From Massilia polaris (lineage in GTDB: Bacteria > Pseudomonadota > Gammaproteobacteria > Burkholderiales > Burkholderiaceae_D): a stretch of DNA of 64,000 bases. The notes under the pieces are model-generated. The model was not told where the DNA came from. It made no database searches and saw only the letters and a program-made list of their open reading frames with translations. A program made the position numbers and the translations under genes. Each line of letters starts with the position of its first letter. Within the stretch, counting starts at the first letter, position 1. Shown one piece after another: positions 58,041-64,000 of the stretch. The stretch covers positions 186,001 through 250,000 of the forward strand of contig NZ_JABBGG010000004.1 in assembly GCF_012927275.1 (NCBI RefSeq). Direction: 5' to 3'.

Positions 58041-60425
58041 TTACTCCTCGGCCTTCTCTGGCGCGCCGGCCTTGTCCTGCTCCGTCTTGGTCTTCAACGG
58101 CGTATTGAAGTCCTTCATCATGTCGCCCTCGCCGCGCTTGGTCTTGAACAGTTCGAGGCGCGACGGGGTGACCTTGCGCGGCCACGCGTTGTTGGACACG
58201 TCGATATCGGCGGTCTCCCAGTACGGGTCCTGGGTCAGGCCGACCATCGGCTCGTCGGTGACGATCAGCTTGGTGATCTTCTTCGACGACATGCGCCACA
58301 CTTCGGCCGGCACGCGCTCGATGTACTTCTTGCCGCCCTTGAGTTCAACCTCCAGCACCAGCGGCGTGACCAGCCCGCCGACGTTGGTGAAGTCGACCAG
58401 GTACAGGTGCTTGCCCTGCGCGAGCAGCGCCTTTTCCCAGTCTTCCAGCGACTCCATCGTCTCGTTGTACTTGTTGCGGTCCTTGTTGGTGACCGTGAAG
58501 TCGTCGTGCTCGTTGTAGAAGTCCTTCAGCTCCGGCTGCGCATCGACGCGGCGCGGCATGCCCTTGTTGCGCTGGTCGGTGACCGACATTGGCTCTTCGG
58601 CGCGGCGGCTGCGCTGCAATGCCTTTTCGGTTTCCGGATTCTTGCTGCTGATGCCGTACTCGGTGATGCCGTCGACGCTGACGTCGACCGGCTCGGTGGT
58701 GTAGAACCAGCCGCGCCAGAACCAGTCGAGGTCCGTGCCGGACGCGTCTTCCATGGTGCGGAAGAAGTCGGCCGGGGTAGGGCGCTTGAACTTCCAGCGC
58801 TGCGCATATTCGCGGAACGCGAAGTCGAACAGGTCGCGGCCCAGCACCGTTTCACGCAGCACGTTCAGCGCGGCGGCCGGCTTCGAATACGCGTTGTTCC
58901 CGAACTGGAGCAGCGACTCCGAGTTGGTCATGATCGGCACCTGGTTCCGGCTGCGCATGTAGTCGACGATGGCGCGCGGCTCGCCGCGCGACTGCGGGTA
59001 GTTCTCTTCCCACGCCTGCTGCGCCATGTACTGCACGAAGGTGTTCAGGCCCTCGTCCATCCAGGTCCACTGGCGCTCGTCCGAGTTGATGATCATCGGG
59101 TAGTAGTTGTGGCCGACTTCGTGGATGATCACGCCGATCAGGCCGTACTTGGTGCGCTTCGAATAGGTCAGCTCGCCGGTCTTCTTGTCCTTGGTCGGAC
59201 GCGGCCCGTTAAACGAAATCATCGGGTATTCCATGCCGCCGACCGGGCCGTTGACCGAGATCGCGGCAGGGTAAGGGTAGTCCAGCGAATACTTGTTGTA
59301 CTGCTCGATGGTGTGGATGATCGCCTGGGTCGAATACTTCTCCCACAGCGGGTTGCCTTCCTTCGGGTAGTACGACATCGCCATCGTGTCGGTGCCGCCC
59401 TTCTTGTAGCCCTGCGCGTCCCAGATGAACTTGCGGCTGGTGGCAAACGCGAAATCGCGCACGTTCTTCGCCTTGAAGTGCCAGGTCTTGGTATCGGTGG
59501 CGCGGCGCTTCTCGGCCGCCTCGGCTTCCCTCTGGGTGACGATGACGACCGGCTTGTTCGACTTGCGCGCGCGCTCGAGGCGCTCGCGCTGGATAGCGGT
59601 CAACACCGCGCCCGGGTTCTGCAGCTCGCCGGTGGAGGCGACGATGTGGTCGCTCGGCACGGTCAGCTGGACGTCGTAGTCGCCGAATTCCAGCGTGAAC
59701 TCGCCGGCGCCGAGGAACTGCTTGTGCTGCCAGCCGTAGACGTCGTAGTAGGCCGCCATGCGCGGGAACCAGTGCGCAATCTCGAACAGGTCGTTCTTGT
59801 CTTCGTCGAATTTCTCGTAGCCGGTACGTCCGCCCATCACCTTCGCTTCGTTGATGTTGTAGCTGAAGTCGATGTTGAAGGTGAAGCGCGAGCCTGGCTT
59901 CATCGGCTGCGGCAGGTCGATCCGCATCATGGTCTTGTTGATCGTGTACGTCAAAGGCTGGCCGCTCGAAGTTTTCACCGCACCGATCTTGAAGCCGCCG
60001 TCGAAGGTGCGGCTTTCGAGGATGCTGCGCATGCCTTCGAACTTCATGCCTTCCTCTTCGCCGCGCGCCTTGGCCCACGCTTCGCGCGACGCGACGGTGG
60101 AGGTGGTGCGGGCGTCGGATCCGGGCTGGAAGATGTTCTGGTCCAGCTGGATCCACAGGTACGGCAGGCTGTCCGGCGAGTTGTTGTAATAGGTGACGGT
60201 CTCGGTGGCCGAGATCGAGCGGTTCGCTTCGTCGAGGCGGGCGCGGATCGTGTAGTCGGCGCGCTGCTGCCAGTAGGCGTGGCCAGGCGCGCCCGAGGCG
60301 TTACGGATCGTGTTCGGCGTCGGCAGCACTTCTTCAAGCTGGCGGAATTTGTCGTCGAACGGTTCGGCCGCAAGCGCGGACATGGCAAAACACAGCGCCG
60401 CAACGCTGATCGGCAAACGTCTCAT
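58041..60425 (-). CDS. M1-family metallopeptidase, exported
   Basis: 794 residues with a signal peptide (ends near MSALAAEP). The zinc site is H435-E-V-G-H439 with E458 in WMDEGLNTF, the exact HExxH-18-E spacing of M1. A GGMEYP motif about 55 residues earlier replaces the classical GAMEN. It is distinct from PepN in length and sequence and would act in the periplasm. It is the first gene of a four-gene minus-strand unit (peptidase, DUF6702-like, TonB receptor, dioxygenase). Confidence 0.9.
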   Translation of the reverse strand: MRRLPISVAALCFAMSALAAEPFDDKFRQLEEVLPTPNTIRNASGAPGHAYWQQRADYTIRARLDEANRSISATETVTYYNNSPDSLPYLWIQLDQNIFQPGSDARTTSTVASREAWAKARGEEEGMKFEGMRSILESRTFDGGFKIGAVKTSSGQPLTYTINKTMMRIDLPQPMKPGSRFTFNIDFSYNINEAKVMGGRTGYEKFDEDKNDLFEIAHWFPRMAAYYDVYGWQHKQFLGAGEFTLEFGDYDVQLTVPSDHIVASTGELQNPGAVLTAIQRERLERARKSNKPVVIVTQREAEAAEKRRATDTKTWHFKAKNVRDFAFATSRKFIWDAQGYKKGGTDTMAMSYYPKEGNPLWEKYSTQAIIHTIEQYNKYSLDYPYPAAISVNGPVGGMEYPMISFNGPRPTKDKKTGELTYSKRTKYGLIGVIIHEVGHNYYPMIINSDERQWTWMDEGLNTFVQYMAQQAWEENYPQSRGEPRAIVDYMRSRNQVPIMTNSESLLQFGNNAYSKPAAALNVLRETVLGRDLFDFAFREYAQRWKFKRPTPADFFRTMEDASGTDLDWFWRGWFYTTEPVDVSVDGITEYGISSKNPETEKALQRSRRAEEPMSVTDQRNKGMPRRVDAQPELKDFYNEHDDFTVTNKDRNKYNETMESLEDWEKALLAQGKHLYLVDFTNVGGLVTPLVLEVELKGGKKYIERVPAEVWRMSSKKITKLIVTDEPMVGLTQDPYWETADIDVSNNAWPRKVTPSRLELFKTKRGEGDMMKDFNTPLKTKTEQDKAGAPEKAEE

Positions 60426-60571
60426 ATTTACCCGTTGTTATTATAGAAAAATGGAAAGGGCATTCTAAACGTTACCTCCAGGGATTGTTTTGGGGAATTG
60501 TAAAAAAGCTGAAACATGGGAACAGCCCGGCGGTATGATGCTTGGACCGGAATCTGGAAAGGTAAATACCG

Positions 60572-62785
60572 ATGGAGAAGCGGCTGACACGCACCTATGG
60601 CTACCTCGCCTTTGCGGTTGGTATTTGCCTCACGGTATGGACTTGCATCCTGGTCAGTAATGCGCAGGATGCCCGCATCCGCGGCAATTTCCAGCGCGAC
60701 GCCGACAAGGTCGCCAGCGACACGCGGGTGCGGCTGCAGACCTATTTCGACATGCTGATGAGTATGAAGGGCATGTTCGCGGTCAATGACCAGGTCGACC
60801 GCAAGCAGTTTGCCCAGTTTATTGGTGAACTCAACCTTGCCGAGCGCTACCCGGGCTTCCAGGCGATCCAGTTCGTCCGCTACCTGCCCACCGGCCAGCT
60901 CGACGGCTTCGTCGGCACCGTCCGGCGCGACACCTCCTTGCTGGCTGGCGGTTACCCGGCATTCAAGGTGACGCCGGCGCCCGGCCGCGACGACCATTAC
61001 ATCATCGACTACAACGAACCGATGGCGGGCAACGAGATCGCCTTCGGCCTCGACCTGGCCGCCTTGCCGGGCCAGCTGGCGGCGCTGCGGCATGGCCGCG
61101 ACACTGGCGCGCTTGTCGTGGCCGAGCCGATCCAGATTGCGCAAGGAGGCGCCGGCTTCGTCGCGCGCACCCCTGTGTACAAGCCCCACATGCCGATCGA
61201 TACGGTGGAACAGCGGCGCGCTGCGTTTGTTGGCATGCTCGCCATCGTCTTCAGGATGAACAACCTGATGCGCGAAGTGATCGACCCCGCGCTGGCCCCG
61301 CACATGGCGGTGCGGGTGCATGACGCAGGTATCGGCGGGGCCGGAGCAAGGCGAGATCCGATGTACGACAACGGCAACGGCCGCGGCCTGGTGCCGGGCC
61401 TGGCGCTGGAGCGCGCCATCGACGTCGCGCCGCGCCAGTGGACCATGAGTGTCGGCGCCGTCAGCGGCGCCCGCTACAGCCGCGATGTCGCCAACGTGAT
61501 TTTGGTGGGCGCCGCCGGCAGCATCATCAGCGCGCTGATGGCGGCGCTGCTGATCGCGTCCGGCCGCAGCCGCAGCCTGGCGCTGCGCCTGAGCGCATCG
61601 CTGAAAGAGCAGCGCGCCTTCCAGGACAGCGCCAGCGTCGGCATCGCGCTGTTCTCGGGCGGCGTCATCGTGCGCTGCAACCGCGGCATGGAAGAAATCA
61701 TGGGATACGATCCGGGCGAGCTGACCGGAAAACGAACCAGCATCCTGGTGCACGGCGGTCCGAATCCGTTCGCCGGACGCGCCAACAGCCCGCGTTCGGA
61801 GCTGGAAGCGGAGCTGGTGCGCAAGGACGGCGAAACGATCTGGTGCCTTATCAACGGCAAAGCGCTGAACCGCACCGACCTTGCCGGCGGCGGCGTCTGG
61901 GCGATCCAGGACATCAGCGACCGCAAACGCACCGAAGCGATCCTGAAGCAGGTCGAGACCAACCTGATCACGTCGGAAAAAATGGCGTCGCTCGGCGCGC
62001 TGGTCGCCGGCATCGCGCACGAACTGAATACCCCGATCGGCAACAGCCTGCTGACCGCGACCGCGCTGGCCGACATGGCCGCCGATTTCGAGGCCCGCTG
62101 CGCGGACGGCGTGGTCAAGCGCTCGGCGCTGGAATCGCACCTGGCCGATACCAAACTGGCATGCGGGATCATGGTCAGCTCGCTGCGCCGCGCTGGCGAC
62201 CTGATTACTTCGTTCAAGCAGGTGGCGGTGGACCAGACCAGAGCCCAGCGCCGCCGCTTCGACCTGTGCGACGTGGTGCGCGACACGATGGCCACGTACG
62301 CGGCGCAGTTCAAGCGCGCCAACTGCGAGATGGAGATCGACGCCTGCGACACGCTGGTCATGGATTCGTATCCGGGCAGCGTGGGCCAGGTGCTGTCGAA
62401 CCTGATCAACAACGCCATGCTGCACGCCTTCGAGGGGAAGGGCGCGGGACGCATCACGGTGCGCGTGCATCCGGTCGGCGACGAGCAGGTGCTGATCCTG
62501 TTCGCCGACAATGGCATCGGCATGCCGGCGCGGGTGATGCACCAGGTGTTCGCCCCGTTCTTCACCACCAAGATGGGGCAGGGCGGCACCGGGCTTGGAA
62601 TGAATATCGTTTATCACATTGTGACGGGTGTGCTGGGCGGGACCGTCGAGATCGATTCGGCGCCGGGCAAAGGGACCACCGTGACGATCCGCGTGCCGAC
62701 GCGGGCGCCGGACCGGGGACTGGCCCCCAGCCACGACGAAGATGTGCAGGCGCGCGTGCCAGCGGAACTACCCGACGGCCGTTAA
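60572..62785 (+). CDS. CHASE-domain sensor histidine kinase
   Basis: 737 residues. There is one N-terminal membrane helix (YLAFAVGICLTVWTCILVS) and an extracytoplasmic CHASE domain (about residues 45-280; ERYPGFQAIQFVRYLP). A second helix (near 305-325), a PAS domain (about 340-455), the H-box VAGIAHELNTPIGNS with H483, and HATPase_c (NLINNAMLHAFEG; DNGIGMP; GTGLGMNI) follow. CHASE domains sense small external ligands. It is divergent from the M1 peptidase cluster (146-bp gap), so it may respond to the same compound. No response regulator is adjacent. Confidence 0.9.
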   Translation: MEKRLTRTYGYLAFAVGICLTVWTCILVSNAQDARIRGNFQRDADKVASDTRVRLQTYFDMLMSMKGMFAVNDQVDRKQFAQFIGELNLAERYPGFQAIQFVRYLPTGQLDGFVGTVRRDTSLLAGGYPAFKVTPAPGRDDHYIIDYNEPMAGNEIAFGLDLAALPGQLAALRHGRDTGALVVAEPIQIAQGGAGFVARTPVYKPHMPIDTVEQRRAAFVGMLAIVFRMNNLMREVIDPALAPHMAVRVHDAGIGGAGARRDPMYDNGNGRGLVPGLALERAIDVAPRQWTMSVGAVSGARYSRDVANVILVGAAGSIISALMAALLIASGRSRSLALRLSASLKEQRAFQDSASVGIALFSGGVIVRCNRGMEEIMGYDPGELTGKRTSILVHGGPNPFAGRANSPRSELEAELVRKDGETIWCLINGKALNRTDLAGGGVWAIQDISDRKRTEAILKQVETNLITSEKMASLGALVAGIAHELNTPIGNSLLTATALADMAADFEARCADGVVKRSALESHLADTKLACGIMVSSLRRAGDLITSFKQVAVDQTRAQRRRFDLCDVVRDTMATYAAQFKRANCEMEIDACDTLVMDSYPGSVGQVLSNLINNAMLHAFEGKGAGRITVRVHPVGDEQVLILFADNGIGMPARVMHQVFAPFFTTKMGQGGTGLGMNIVYHIVTGVLGGTVEIDSAPGKGTTVTIRVPTRAPDRGLAPSHDEDVQARVPAELPDGR

Positions 62786-63187
62786 TCAATCGTAGCGCGC
62801 CAGTTCCTCGCGCAGGTCTTCCTGCAGCTCCGTCGCGGCCACCAGCACGCCGTGCGCCGCCGGTGTCGGGAAGACGATCGCATTCATGCCGCCGGCCGCC
62901 ATGGCCGGAAGCCAGTCGTCGGCGAATTGATAGACATCGATCTCGGCCAGCTCGCTGCCTTCCCACTCGCCTGTCGCAGCTTCGAGCGCGTAAGCGGGAT
63001 GCGGCCAGAGCGGCAGCCCGGCGGCGCCATTGGCGTCGACGGCAGATACCCAGCCGTCGTCGGTGCGCAGCGTGAACAATACCTGCGTGTCGGCGACACG
63101 GCCAATGAAATGCTTGTAGCGCAGCGGGCCTTCAAGACACGTTACCGCGTCGTGTTCCTGCTGCGTGAGTTCGTATGGCGTATTCAA
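62786..63187 (-). CDS. DUF2750-like protein
   Basis: 133 residues if started at the TTG at 63187, which has AAAGGA 6-7 bp upstream and gives (M)NTPYELTQQEHDAV. No ATG or GTG fits without running back into the upstream gene. YKHFIGRVADTQVLFTLRTDDGWV..LPLWPHPAYA and DVYQFADDWLP match the DUF2750 pattern. It is a small soluble protein of unknown role. It lies 11 bp after the PhyH-family gene, so it is co-transcribed. Confidence 0.75.
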   Translation of the reverse strand: MNTPYELTQQEHDAVTCLEGPLRYKHFIGRVADTQVLFTLRTDDGWVSAVDANGAAGLPLWPHPAYALEAATGEWEGSELAEIDVYQFADDWLPAMAAGGMNAIVFPTPAAHGVLVAATELQEDLREELARYD

Positions 63188-63198
63188 AAGTGGTCCTT

Positions 63199-64000
63199 TC
63201 AGGGCAGGAAGCCGCGCGCAGGGAAGCCGCTGCCGCGCTGTATCCAGTTTTGCGGCGAGTAGGCAGTCCGCCCATCGGTCACGTGCAGCGTGTACGCGTG
63301 GCGCGATGCCGGCGAGCGGTTCGGCGCGCTGTAGTGGGGCAGCAGGCCGTGGAACACCACCAGGCTGCCCGCTTTGGCTTCCAGCGGCACCGCCACGCTG
63401 TCGTCCGGCCACGGTGTCGTGTCGAGCTTCTCCATCCGGATCGCGTCGCCATTGCGCAGGAAGCGTTCGCGCATCGGGCCGCGATGGCCGCCCGGCTCGA
63501 CCCACAGGCAGCCATTGTCGATGGTGGCGTCCTCCAGCGCAAACCAGAAGGTCGTGACGCTGACCGGATCGGTGTCGAAGAAGGCGGCGTCCTGGTGCCA
63601 GCGCACCTCGCCGCCGATGCCGGGCTGCTTGAAAATATACATGGACTGCCAGATCAGCGGCTCGGCCAGGCCAAGCCCGCGCGCGACCGCGTCCAGCGCA
63701 GGGCCGCGCGAGAAAGCGTCGAACACCGGGTCGAGGTCGTGCATCGCATGGCCGATCTTGTTGATCGACAGCGCTTTGGGCTGGCGCAACTGGCCGGCGC
63801 CGTCGAACGCCTCTTCCTCGAAAAAGCAGCGGACTGCGTTGTCCGAGCCGAGGAAGTAAGCGTCGCTGGCCGTGGCCTGGTTTTGGGTCGTGAAGGTGGA
63901 CCGGTTCTGGCCCGGATCGAACGCGTCGACGATTTGCCCGGCGCGTTCGCGCAGCTGCGCGATCTCGTCGGTGCTCTTGAAGCCGGGCACCATCAGGTAC
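63199..64000 (-). CDS. Phytanoyl-CoA dioxygenase (PhyH) family protein, 5' end outside window
   Basis: At least 267 residues; the frame is open to the right edge (YLMVPGFKS), so the start is probably beyond the window. The 2OG-Fe(II) ligands are H and D in VRWHQDAAFF and the distal His in FHGLLPHYSAPN, with Arg in RHAYTLHV. A cupin-like core (NGCLWVEPGGHRGPM) is clear. Members hydroxylate varied small molecules; the substrate is unknown. It is followed by the DUF2750-like gene. Confidence 0.85.
   Translation of the reverse strand, partial: YLMVPGFKSTDEIAQLRERAGQIVDAFDPGQNRSTFTTQNQATASDAYFLGSDNAVRCFFEEEAFDGAGQLRQPKALSINKIGHAMHDLDPVFDAFSRGPALDAVARGLGLAEPLIWQSMYIFKQPGIGGEVRWHQDAAFFDTDPVSVTTFWFALEDATIDNGCLWVEPGGHRGPMRERFLRNGDAIRMEKLDTTPWPDDSVAVPLEAKAGSLVVFHGLLPHYSAPNRSPASRHAYTLHVTDGRTAYSPQNWIQRGSGFPARGFLP

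Noticed and set aside
57660-60446. 928-codon open frame antisense to the M1 peptidase
   Set aside because: Same GC-driven mirror effect; the opposite strand has a full M1 active site and a signal peptide.

Overview
The window is chromosomal DNA from a betaproteobacterium, most likely Oxalobacteraceae (Massilia/Duganella/Janthinobacterium-like). This rests on the high-GC codon use, on the hemF-nadD-rsfS-rlmH-maf-rng and yebC-purD orders familiar from Burkholderiales, and on the protein families present. It is inferred from recognition, not from a database search. A DUF3494 ice-binding lipoprotein hints at a cold or freeze-exposed habitat.

Layout. 1-1240: end of a membrane acyltransferase, then an orphan Phd/YefM antitoxin fused to the last ~20 codons of a lost PIN toxin. 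1302-4856: dnaE. 4857-5410: a small GIY-YIG nuclease gene flanked by palindromic repeats. 5408-11432: LPS and glycan genes (GT2, waaL-like ligase, a glycosyltransferase, msbA, waaF). 11501-22246: a formate/tungstate module. It comprises a ModE-like regulator with a periplasmic-binding-like domain, a divergent OFA-family transporter, a fused NuoE/NuoF-type formate dehydrogenase subunit, the catalytic subunit, fdhD and a tungstate ABC transporter tupBCA. 22250-25739: DJ-1/PfpI-like protein, RNase T2, a membrane protein and a PAS histidine kinase. 25726-32802: a minus-strand housekeeping block (rng, maf, rlmH, rsfS, nadD, hemF, purD, yebC). 33073-40130: EamA transporter, methylglyoxal synthase, quinone reductase, a DUF4136 lipoprotein, pepN and fbp.

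40216-48237: tRNA-Thr(CGT) followed by a degenerate ~8-kb genomic island. The 3' end of the tRNA is repeated at 48213-48237 (attR-like). The integrase carries an in-frame stop codon and an apparent internal deletion. Inside lie an AlpA-like regulator, a truncated IS4-family transposase, a broken hsdS fragment, and an apparently intact two-gene cargo: an ice-binding Big_2/DUF3494 lipoprotein and an OmpA-family barrel protein.

48553-64000: a Gly/Ser-rich DUF883-like protein and a large HPII-type catalase, then a candidate promoter-terminator unit that may make a small RNA. Next come a diguanylate cyclase and a receiver-kinase hybrid. They are followed by a tight four-gene minus-strand cluster (M1 peptidase, DUF6702-like periplasmic protein, TonB-dependent receptor, 2OG-Fe(II) dioxygenase). 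The window ends with a CHASE-type histidine kinase, a DUF2750-like protein and a partial PhyH-family dioxygenase.

The most interesting functional units are the formate/tungstate module, the four-gene envelope cluster and the ice-binding island cargo. Two families of palindromic intergenic repeats are scattered across the window.
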